A DNA stretch of 64,000 nt. It comes from Membranihabitans marinus. GTDB lineage: Bacteria; Bacteroidota; Bacteroidia; Chitinophagales; Saprospiraceae. The notes below the pieces were generated by a model. It was not told the DNA's origin and made no database searches. It worked only from the letters and a program-made list of their open reading frames with translations. The position numbers and the translations under genes are program-made. Positions 19,627 to 26,827 of this stretch are shown here, piece by piece. Location: positions 1 through 64,000 of the forward strand of contig NZ_JAHVHU010000017.1 of NCBI RefSeq assembly GCF_019802045.1, given 5' to 3'. How positions within the stretch are numbered: position 1 is the first letter of the stretch; every line of letters begins with the position of its first letter.

Positions 19627-19866
19627 ATGGCAAGACAAAGTATATCATTTACCAAACCAAACGATGAGTGGTTAAAAGCCCAAGTGGATAGTGATGAATA
19701 TTCAAGTAAAAGTGAGTTGGTTAACGACTTGATAAGACAAGCTAGGAAACAACAAGTTCAAATTGACTGGATTCGAGCCAAACTTGAAAAAGCTGAAAAT
19801 AGCGGATTTACAGATGATAGTAAAGAAAGTATTTTAGCTCAATCAAAGTCTTTGCTAAATGGCTAA
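19627..19866 (+). CDS. ParD-like antitoxin (ribbon-helix-helix)
   Basis: The antitoxin of a type II toxin-antitoxin pair: 79 residues starting MARQSISFTKPNDEWLKAQV, the DNA-binding ribbon-helix-helix of the CC2985/ParD group, followed by an acidic C-terminal helix that would wrap the toxin. It probably represses its own promoter. Its last 8 bp overlap the toxin start, the usual coupling in such pairs. It lies in the accessory region between two hairpin repeats. Confidence 0.9.
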   Translation: MARQSISFTKPNDEWLKAQVDSDEYSSKSELVNDLIRQARKQQVQIDWIRAKLEKAENSGFTDDSKESILAQSKSLLNG

Positions 19867-20146
19867 ATATAAACTGACAAATGAAGCAAAAAGTGACTTG
19901 ATACGGATTCACCACTACGGAGTTGAAAAATTTGGAATGACTCAAGCGGACAAATATTTTGAGTCTTTTTTTGAATATTTTGATATTATTGCTGAACGAC
20001 CTTTTTCCTTTGAATCGGTTGACTATATAAGAAAGGGATATAGACGATGCGTATGTGGAGTTGATAGTATTTACTATAGAATAAATGAAAACAATGTCGA
20101 AATAATGACAATCGTCGGAAGACAAGATTTGAGTGAAAAACGATAA
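19859..20146 (+). CDS. ParE-like toxin (RelE/ParE superfamily)
   Basis: The 95-residue protein begins MAKYKLTNEAKSDLIRIHHYG and keeps the family tail RRCVCGVDSIYYRINENNVEIMTIVGRQD, read here as separate strands. ParE members poison gyrase, but relatives differ and the target cannot be read from the sequence. Full length and no internal stop suggest a working toxin. The gene overlaps parD by 8 bp. Confidence 0.9.
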   Translation: MAKYKLTNEAKSDLIRIHHYGVEKFGMTQADKYFESFFEYFDIIAERPFSFESVDYIRKGYRRCVCGVDSIYYRINENNVEIMTIVGRQDLSEKR

Positions 20147-20267
20147 CCAAATTAATGGAAGATGATTGTCGACAAAACCTATACTCAATGCCTTTCGGGA
20201 CACTGTGCATAGCCGCCGGCCGCTGGGACAAATAAAATAATAGGAAGTCAAAAGCTTCACAAAGAAA

Positions 20268-20735
20268 ATGACCCAATCTAAACTAATAATTTCAAATTTT
20301 ACGGAGATACGGAGAAGAAGCATCAAACTTTGGAAAGGACTACCTCAAAGCCATTACCATTGGAAACCCGACGAAAAGGCAATGACTGCCATAGAAATGA
20401 TCAGGCACGTTTTAGAAGCCGATTATGGATGGAATATTATAATCAACAATGGGAGTATGGCAAATTATCAAACGCCCTGGAAAAATCGACCCTTCATTAG
20501 TGTTACTGACGAACTTGAATTTGCCGAACCCTATCGAAACACCTTTTTAGAAAGTGTTCGACGGTTTTCGGATAAGGAGTTAACTGAAACGGAAATCATT
20601 CACCCCGGAAATGGAGAAAAGAAAATCCTTGGAAAATATTTATTACGGATTGGATACCACGAATCTGTGCACGCAGGACAATTTCTTTCGTATTTAAGAA
20701 CAATGAAAATTGATCGCCCAGAGATCTGGGACTGA
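20268..20735 (+). CDS. DinB-family four-helix-bundle protein
   Basis: The 155-residue protein has the DinB/YfiT-like metal triad His47 (MIRHVLEAD), His131 and His135 (YHESVHAGQ). Members are metal-dependent, often thiol transferases or of unknown function. It lies 120 bp behind parE on the same strand and runs straight into a decayed DUF2568 copy. It is probably part of the same accessory block rather than of the toxin operon. Confidence 0.85.
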   Translation: MTQSKLIISNFTEIRRRSIKLWKGLPQSHYHWKPDEKAMTAIEMIRHVLEADYGWNIIINNGSMANYQTPWKNRPFISVTDELEFAEPYRNTFLESVRRFSDKELTETEIIHPGNGEKKILGKYLLRIGYHESVHAGQFLSYLRTMKIDRPEIWD

Positions 20736-20786
20736 TTAACGAAAACACCCCAGCCATCATTGCAACAACTAAAATGCCCTCAAATT

Positions 20787-20918
20787 GGAATCTTTGCCAG
20801 TGCTGTCTGGTCATTGTACGATCTGTAATTTGATAAATAATGGGTCGCTGATGCTGTACTTGTCCTCCTTCATTACTTGGTGTCGTATGATCGGATTGAA
20901 TGGCTGCTAGCGCAATAG
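20787..20918 (+). pseudogene. Decayed DUF2568 gene, C-terminal part
   Basis: Translated in one frame, these 44 codons align without gaps with the last 44 codons of the intact gene ending at 18870. Shared words are LHYLVSYDRIEWL versus IHYLTSYDRIQWL and VWSLYDL versus IWALYSL. Two in-frame stop codons interrupt the copy. Weaker similarity (NTPAIIATT) reaches back to the DinB stop at 20735. It is a remnant and cannot make the protein. Confidence 0.85.
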
Positions 20919-20983
20919 TACTGTATTTCATAAGTTTTTTTTGGATACTCTCCTGAAAGTACTGTCAGCCTTGTGTTCGTCTC

Positions 20984-21245
20984 ACTAATGTAACAAAAGC
21001 ATCCTGCTTTTGGAAAATGTCTCATGCCCGGAGCTGGAAGCTCCGGCTACTTTTAGGAGTCGGGGCTGGTGGAAGGCACTTGAGGCGTTAGCCTGGCGCG
21101 ATGGCTAGTGGCTTACACCTTGGTGATGAATGAGTTGCAAGCTCCGGCTACAATTATTCCACTTCTCCGGATGATTTGTACAGTTGATCCTCAACAAAAT
21201 GGCTGAATACACGGATGGAAATTTCCAGGCCCTACGGTATAAATG
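20984..21245 (+). repeat. Multi-hairpin repeat, copy A (longest)
   Basis: The order is: hairpin CAAAAGCA/TGCTTTTG (20994-21012, 3-nt loop); hairpin CCGGAGCT/AGCTCCGG near 21030; a 52-nt fold-back core from GGTGG to ACACC (21068-21119); then ~125 bp shared with copy B. In the core, 11 of 13 outer positions can pair. Copy C at 23226-23366 shares the first three parts. No open frame of interest crosses it. Confidence 0.8.
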
Positions 21246-21524
21246 AATAAAAGCAGGGAAGAGCACAATCAGTATTTGAAAGAGCTGGGTTTAGATCCGA
21301 TATAAAGTTACCTGCCAACCGATTTTGCAGTATAGTGTCAACCTTCCCGGCTTACGAAGGTGACATCATGTTCGAGCGGGTACCAAAGTGTATAACTTCC
21401 TGGAAGGTTACACACATCAATGGTTACTTTCCGAATTGCTTTTATAGGATATCTGTTATTATGACCATCGGAAATATACTATACCTAAGAAACATCCGAA
21501 ATTCAAATTTAAACTTCAAAATTA

Positions 21525-21555
21525 TTTGAGAGTAGTAACTTTTAAGTTACATTTG
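21525..21555 (+). promoter_or_regulatory. Promoter and operator of the relE/higA-type pair
   Basis: TTTG (21525-21528), a 19-bp spacer and TACATTTG (21548-21555) form a near-perfect Bacteroidota promoter. Between them, touching the -7 box, is the perfect palindrome GTAACTT-TT-AAGTTAC (21535-21550). This is the expected place for an XRE antitoxin to bind and shut off the pair. Confidence 0.7.
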
Positions 21556-21569
21556 TCTGGATGGAATGA

Positions 21570-21916
21570 GTTAGGCAAGTAATACAATACAAAAATTATT
21601 TCGAGGAGTTTTTGCTTGCCCAACCACCAAAGGTCCAGGACAAGATTTTCAAGGTCATTGAAATTATCGAAACCTTTCAGCACGTGCCTAAAACCTATCT
21701 GGCACCTATAAAAACCCAGAAAGGACTGTATGAAGCACGAATAAAATTAGGCTCGAACATCTGGCGGGTTTTTTGCTTTTTCGATAAAGGCAAGTTGGTT
21801 GTTCTCTTGAATGGATTTACCAAAAAGAGCAAAAAACACCTAAAAAAGAAATAAACAAAGCTGTCCGATTAATGAAAGAATATTACGAAGAAAAAAGTAA
21901 AGACAATGGAAACTAA
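21570..21916 (+). pseudogene. RelE/HigB-type toxin gene, start lost and frameshifted
   Basis: The frame opens after a stop at 21567-21569 and reads RQVIQYKNYFEEFLLAQPP, the usual N-terminus of this toxin family, but no ATG, GTG or TTG is present before the TTG at 21612. The core GLYEARIKLGSNIWRVFCFF is intact. After an A6 run near 21829 the frame ends early at 21854 in KKHLKKK. A -1 shift there restores the family tail KEINKAVRLMKEYYEEK and reaches a stop at 21914-21916 that overlaps the antitoxin start. It is probably dead, unless frameshifting is used. Confidence 0.75.
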
Positions 21917-22196
21917 AAGTTGGAAAGACATAAAAGACACGGTGTACGGAAAAAAAGGCACCGAACGCAGAGACGAGCTCGACAGGAATTTTGATTCGTT
22001 TAAAATCGGGTTACTCTTACGGAATGCACGTAAGGAAAAAAATATGACCCAAAAGGAACTTGGTGAATTGATTGACAAAAAGCGAACCTATATTTCCCGC
22101 GTGGAAAACGATGGAAGCAATCTGACATTAAAAACACTGTTTGATATCGTTGAAAAAGGACTTGGAGGAAAAGTCAATATTACAATAGAAGTCTGA
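21906..22196 (+). CDS. XRE-family antitoxin (HigA-like)
   Basis: The 96-residue protein has a Cro/C1-type helix-turn-helix over about residues 35-90 (GLLLRNARKEKNMTQKELG, DKKRTYISRVENDGSNLTL). It matches the antitoxin usually found behind RelE/HigB toxins and should bind the palindrome at 21535-21550. It looks intact although its toxin partner is damaged, so it may persist as a free repressor or as an anti-addiction remnant. Confidence 0.88.
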   Translation: METKSWKDIKDTVYGKKGTERRDELDRNFDSFKIGLLLRNARKEKNMTQKELGELIDKKRTYISRVENDGSNLTLKTLFDIVEKGLGGKVNITIEV

Positions 22197-22325
22197 ATAT
22201 TCACCAACCTTTCTAAAAATCGAACTTAGATTTTAGTTCTGGAAGGAAACTTTTGGAATGGAATCTATTCGTATTTAACCAATAGAGAAATCAACATTCG
22301 TGATCTATACAACAATAACTATAAT

Positions 22326-22775
22326 ATGATAATCAGATTATCAAGTGCAGGAAAAAAGAAAAATTGGTGCAGCACGCCACATTTTTTAGCACTGTCTTTA
22401 TTAATTGCACTATCCACATTTAGCTGTGAAAAAGATGATGCAAATCCAGCTGATGAATATTATGTCAAGTATGAGGTGAATAGCTCTACAGTGTATTCAG
22501 GTGGTAAATTGGACTTAATAATAAGAACAGAGAAGGATGAAGATTTAGCTCTTGTGATCAATCAGCGTACACTTCATGAGACAATAATCGGGCCCGTTGA
22601 AAAAGGGTTTAATGCTTCAATGGTAGTTTCTACCCCAGGAAACACACACTACAAACTAAAGCTTTACACAAACATTTATGTGAGTAAGAATGGAAGTCCC
22701 TTTGCTCTGAAAGAAAGTGATGGCAGCGATGAGCCCAGGGATTTTGTTCGGTTAAGCTACACCATAGATTATTAA
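22326..22775 (+). CDS. Orphan lipoprotein of unknown function
   Basis: The 149-residue protein has a basic start, a hydrophobic stretch (about 18-32) and a lipobox-like TFSC followed by EKDD, so it should be acylated and exported. The remainder is rich in beta strand and has no motif that I recognise. It lies at the edge of the accessory region and has no obvious operon partner. AT-rich flanks suggest acquired DNA. Confidence 0.6.
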   Translation: MIIRLSSAGKKKNWCSTPHFLALSLLIALSTFSCEKDDANPADEYYVKYEVNSSTVYSGGKLDLIIRTEKDEDLALVINQRTLHETIIGPVEKGFNASMVVSTPGNTHYKLKLYTNIYVSKNGSPFALKESDGSDEPRDFVRLSYTIDY

Positions 22776-22856
22776 GAACTTGAATTGAGGTAAAAATCAT
22801 AGTTAGGTATCATAAGTTTACGTTCTGGCCGGAACGTGCAGGATAATTACTTCATT

Positions 22857-23040
22857 AATTCGAGTAGTTGAAATTCTTAGTTTGATCCAGGGAGAGCATG
22901 AACGAGCGCCGTATCGCAATAAGCGAGGAATTCTCAGACTATTAAACGAAGCTGTGGATGCCGATGCCAATACAGGAAATCAGGAAAGGCATATTCGAAA
23001 TATAGACAATATGCTGGGAAAGAACAGAATATTCGATTAG
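22857..23040 (+). other. Open fragment without start codon
   Basis: One frame is open for about 60 codons and reads like protein (EILSLIQGEHERAPYRNKRG ... ERHIRNIDNMLGK), ending at a TAG near 23040. No start codon or relative is recognised. It may be the tail of a lost gene in this decayed stretch. Confidence 0.3.
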
Positions 23041-23091
23041 AGAGGATACCATCTTTCACAGCTGTCAACACACTAAAAGTTTATTGGATCA

Positions 23092-23235
23092 CATCCAATA
23101 AGGTTGGTATTCCGATTTCTTCTTAAGTTGGCTGCGCTGGTGTCAGTAGGTAGGTGGGGTTGGAAACAAAGTGACGGCTGGCTCCGGATTGTTCTTGTTG
23201 CTGCTTTAATCCTGGTTTTTGCTACACTAATGTAA
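23092..23235 (+). pseudogene. Decayed DUF2568 gene, N-terminal part
   Basis: The DNA is very close to the start of the intact gene at 18502. It reads HPIRLVFRFLLKLAALVSVG, then RWGWKQSDGWLR, against HPINLALRFLLELVALVSVG and MWGWKQSDGGLR. The start codon is missing. After about 45 codons the frame runs into the hairpin repeat and stops. The high DNA similarity points to a recent duplication. Confidence 0.88.
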
Positions 23236-23366
23236 CAAAAGCATCTTGCTTTTGGAAAAATGTCTCTTGCCCAGAGCTGGAAGCTCCGGCTACTTTTTTG
23301 CCCCTGGGCTGGTGGAAGAAACTTGGGGCGTTGGCCTGGTGCGATGGCTAGTGGCTTACACCTTTG
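23226..23366 (+). repeat. Multi-hairpin repeat, copy C
   Basis: It starts at ACTAATGTAAC, the same boundary as copy A, and contains the CAAAAGCA/TGCTTTTG hairpin (23236-23254), the GAGCT fold-back and the 52-nt core at 23311-23362. It is fused to the end of the decayed DUF2568 fragment. The remaining ~130 bp to the response-regulator stop hold nothing that I can support. Confidence 0.8.
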
Positions 23367-23501
23367 GTTATAGATTTTGGTGAAAAATGCTTACGCTTCA
23401 CAGAGCGTTCAGGCCATCTCTGGATTATAAATACTGTAAATACAAGACATGAGGCGCTATCCAATTGTCTAAGCAATCCGGCAAACTCCTGCCACCATTG
23501 G

Positions 23502-24122
23502 TTACACCAACCCGGCTACCACGGCCTGACGGATCAGCATAGCGGTGTTGCTGACTTCAAATTTGTGGAGGAGGTTTTTTCGGTGGCTGTTGACCGTAAG
23601 TACGCTCACATAGAGTTTTTTAGCGATCTGGGGATTGGTCAGTCCCTCGGCTATGAGAGCCAGGACCTCTTTTTCGCGGGGAGTGAGGGTCGGTATGGGC
23701 GAATTTTCTTCTTCCATTTGGGCACCATCGTCTTTTACCCGGAGGTACATCCCTCCTGCATGCACTTCCTGGATAGCAGTTAGAATCTCAGTTTTACTGG
23801 CATTTTTCAGCAAATAACCGGCGGCACCGGCCTCCATCATTTTATTGATGTAGCTGCGCTGGGAATAGGTGGTTAAAGCAATGCATTTCACCGAAGGAAA
23901 CTCCTTCCTAATCCGGGCACAGAGTTCGATTCCATTCACATCGGGCAGGTTGATGTCCAGCAGGGCTACGTCGGGCACGGCGGTTCTCATGGCTTCTATC
24001 ACCTCGTAGGCCGTCGTGCACATATGAATGATCTCTACGGCGTCTTCCTCGGCCAGCAAATTCTTCAAACCCTCCAGGATCAGCGGGTGATCATCTACTA
24101 TTAAAAGTTTAATCTTCTCCAT
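23502..24122 (-). CDS. NarL/LuxR-type response regulator
   Basis: The 206-residue protein has a receiver domain with Asp10/Asp11, phospho-acceptor Asp56 (LLDINLP) and Lys near 105, then a LuxR-type helix-turn-helix (LTPREKEVLALIAEG, about 140-200). It overlaps the histidine kinase gene by 14 bp and is surely its partner. Its targets may include the surface-protein genes transcribed away from the kinase at 26.3 kb; this is inference from position. Confidence 0.95.
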   Translation of the reverse strand: MEKIKLLIVDDHPLILEGLKNLLAEEDAVEIIHMCTTAYEVIEAMRTAVPDVALLDINLPDVNGIELCARIRKEFPSVKCIALTTYSQRSYINKMMEAGAAGYLLKNASKTEILTAIQEVHAGGMYLRVKDDGAQMEEENSPIPTLTPREKEVLALIAEGLTNPQIAKKLYVSVLTVNSHRKNLLHKFEVSNTAMLIRQAVVAGLV

Positions 24123-26100
24123 CTACTGTGGGTTTTATCTGGATAACAAGGATGGTCCCCTGGCCCGGTGTACTGCTGATATCGATTTCCCCATTGAGGT
24201 AGGCGACCCTGTTTTGTATGTTTTTCAGGCCGATGCCGGCAGATGGTTTATCCACTTCAAATCCGCGGCCATTGTCTTCGATGGTCAGGGTCACATGGTC
24301 TTCATCCTGATCGAGCTGGATAAAGACATCATCCGCATCCGCATGCTTCAGTACATTGTTGACCGCTTCCTGGACAATCCGGTACAACGTGATCTCGGTT
24401 TGCTGCGACATAGAACGGTAGCCGTAGGACTGATAGTGCATTGTTAAAGGGGTGTTTTCAGACAATGAGGAGGCGAAATCACTCAGCGTGTCATCCAGAC
24501 CAAAGTTGATCAATGCTTCGGGCATCATGTTGTGCGCTACCTTTCGCATTTCCGAAATGGCCAGATCCAACTGACCCAGTGCCTTGTGAAACGTATCCAC
24601 GCTCGATTCGCTTAATATTACATTTCCATCCATAGTGTTGAGTGTAAGTTTTAATCCCGATAATAACCCACCGAGTCCATCGTGTAAGTCCCGGGCAATG
24701 CGCTGCCGCTCTTCTTCCTGCCCCTGAATGATGGATTCCGATGCTTTAAGTTTTTGTTCTTTTTGCAGCCGGAGCCGTTCCTGCTCCGCTATTCGGGCCC
24801 GGTAATGGTATCGCTTGGCTATAAAGTAAGCCAACAGACCCGTGAGCAACAGCCCCAAAACCAATCCCGTAATCCACCACTTCTGCCGTTCCTTGCTGAC
24901 TTCCAGTCCCAGGATCTGCGCATCTTTGCGGGCCGATTGATATTTTTCCTCCAGGGCGAGCAGCTGGGTTTTGATATCCGCTCCCCGGACGGAGTCCGCT
25001 ATTTCACTTCCCTTGAGGTGGTATTCATAGGCTTGTTTGTATTGACCCAGCTCCGCCAGGTTTTCACTGTAATTCATATACAAACCATCCAATACCAATA
25101 CCATCTCCTCTTCCTCTGCCAGTGGTAAAATTTCTTCCAATACGCGTAACGCTTCCGCACTCCGACCACTTTTACTGTAAGCCAGAGCGAGCTCTTTTTT
25201 GGTGAACACTTCATACAAGGGCGCCCCCCAATCCTGTGAAATGTCCAGTGCCCGACGGGCGTAGGTAATGGCCTCGTCATAGTCCCCCATTTCCCGGGCA
25301 TTCACCGACATAGACCGGTATATAGTTTCGAGTAAGGAGGGCATTCCAAATCCCAGAGCAAGGGTTTCGGCTTCATCCAGATACTGTCGGGCGTCTTGGT
25401 ATTTGGTTGCATTGTTCAGTGTCAGGCCAAGGTTCGATAAGACTTCAATGTGTAGTAGGGTATCCTTCAATTCAACCGCCAGCGGGAGCGTTTTTTCAAA
25501 ATATTCCGTGGCCTGATTCACAATAGCACTATCAAGTGCGATGGCCTTGGAGAGGTTGTTATAAAAAACACCTATCGTGAACAGCATCCGCGCTTCCCGC
25601 GCTTCATCACCCAGTTCCCGGAACACTTCGAGGGCCTGCCTGGCATAGTCGATACCCGATTCAAAATCACCGATATAGCTGTAGGAAATCCCCGTGTTGG
25701 CTAACTGCCGGGCCAGGTAGGTCCGATCCTCCAGTTGCCGGGCTACTTCCAACCCGTTCTTGTTGTATTCTAACCCTTTCTCAAAATCCCCTTTATAATT
25801 ATACACGTTAGTAATACCACTATAGTAATTGACCAGTCCTTCCTGATAATCAATCGCTTCGCTGATCTCCCTGACCCGTTCAAATATCCGCCCCGCGGAG
25901 TCGACATCTGTATTGATGACATAAAATCCCAGATCGTACAGTTTATCGGCTTTTTCTTTCGTGTTGCCGGATATCCCTTCTATTTCTGTGGATAGGTTAA
26001 CCGCACTTTCCTCTTCCGTAGGGCTCTGTCCGGACACTACGGTGCTGTATCCGCTAAGGATGATCAGTATTAAAATACAAGTGGTTAATTCGTGCTTCAT
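24109..26100 (-). CDS. TPR-containing sensor histidine kinase (HisKA_3)
   Basis: The 663-residue protein has a signal peptide, a periplasmic array of tetratricopeptide repeats (about 50-370), one membrane helix near 408-430, a coiled linker, the H-box ARDLHDGLGG with phospho-acceptor His473, and an HATPase_c domain (EAVNNVLKHA, DNGRGF, GIGLKNI). This architecture is common in Bacteroidota kinases paired with NarL-type regulators. The signal sensed is unknown. The regulator gene follows with a 14-bp overlap. Confidence 0.95.
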   Translation of the reverse strand: MKHELTTCILILIILSGYSTVVSGQSPTEEESAVNLSTEIEGISGNTKEKADKLYDLGFYVINTDVDSAGRIFERVREISEAIDYQEGLVNYYSGITNVYNYKGDFEKGLEYNKNGLEVARQLEDRTYLARQLANTGISYSYIGDFESGIDYARQALEVFRELGDEAREARMLFTIGVFYNNLSKAIALDSAIVNQATEYFEKTLPLAVELKDTLLHIEVLSNLGLTLNNATKYQDARQYLDEAETLALGFGMPSLLETIYRSMSVNAREMGDYDEAITYARRALDISQDWGAPLYEVFTKKELALAYSKSGRSAEALRVLEEILPLAEEEEMVLVLDGLYMNYSENLAELGQYKQAYEYHLKGSEIADSVRGADIKTQLLALEEKYQSARKDAQILGLEVSKERQKWWITGLVLGLLLTGLLAYFIAKRYHYRARIAEQERLRLQKEQKLKASESIIQGQEEERQRIARDLHDGLGGLLSGLKLTLNTMDGNVILSESSVDTFHKALGQLDLAISEMRKVAHNMMPEALINFGLDDTLSDFASSLSENTPLTMHYQSYGYRSMSQQTEITLYRIVQEAVNNVLKHADADDVFIQLDQDEDHVTLTIEDNGRGFEVDKPSAGIGLKNIQNRVAYLNGEIDISSTPGQGTILVIQIKPTVDGED

Positions 26101-26288
26101 CGATCCATAAATGTAAAGTGTAAAGGTGGGGAATAATTTATTCCCTTCCTATCCCCCAAAAACAGGATTTTAAATTTACCCTTTTTGGGGGATTGTTTGG
26201 TACGCTTTCATAAAATACCTTTACATCATCCATGTTCGAAATATAATTTTTTGTTTATGACTTTTTCAAAACTATAAATACAAATACC

Positions 26289-26774
26289 ATGAGCCACCAC
26301 TTCTCCATCCTCTTTCTACTGATATTTTTTCTCTTTGCAAGAAAGGTTTTACATGCACAGCAGGCTGTTGTTACAGCCGGAGCATCCTTATCTCACAGTA
26401 CAGGCTCCATCTCTTATTCTGTCGGACTCATTCCATTTAAACGATATGACACGTCTTCAGGCTCCCTGACTGAAGGGTTGTTTCATATATACCGGGTCAA
26501 AACATTTCGTGCAGCGGACGGAATCAAACCTTCCCATGTCACCATTTTCCCCAATCCTACACCGGACTGGATCAACATTCGAATGGATAATCACTCTGCC
26601 GACCCCATGACAGCTGTTCTTTCTGACATCAAAGGCCGCACGATGACCACAATAAAACTACAGGACCACCATGAAGGCCGATTGTCTTTGCATAAATATA
26701 AATCAGGTGTTTATTTTCTGAGTATCCGAAAAGGTTCGGCACCCTTAGAAACTTTTAAAATAATAAAACTATAA
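26289..26774 (+). CDS. Small secreted protein with T9SS sorting domain
   Basis: The 161-residue protein has a signal peptide (cut near HAQQ), a short mature part, and a type A C-terminal sorting domain (VTIFPNPTPDWINI ... GVYFLSI ... FKIIKL, about 88-161). That domain directs export by the type IX system. Apart from the sorting domain only ~60 residues remain, so it may be a small surface or carrier protein. It is transcribed divergently from the histidine kinase and 53 bp ahead of a large secreted protein. Confidence 0.88.
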   Translation: MSHHFSILFLLIFFLFARKVLHAQQAVVTAGASLSHSTGSISYSVGLIPFKRYDTSSGSLTEGLFHIYRVKTFRAADGIKPSHVTIFPNPTPDWINIRMDNHSADPMTAVLSDIKGRTMTTIKLQDHHEGRLSLHKYKSGVYFLSIRKGSAPLETFKIIKL

Positions 26775-26827
26775 AACTTCATCGTACTGCTTTGATTTAC
26801 TTCACTGCCATTAAAATTTAATCCATC

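Noticed and set aside
19111-23362. Integron attC sites
   Set aside because: The 52-nt cores fold back, but they lack the RYYYAAC/GTTRRRY end boxes and no integron integrase is present in the window.
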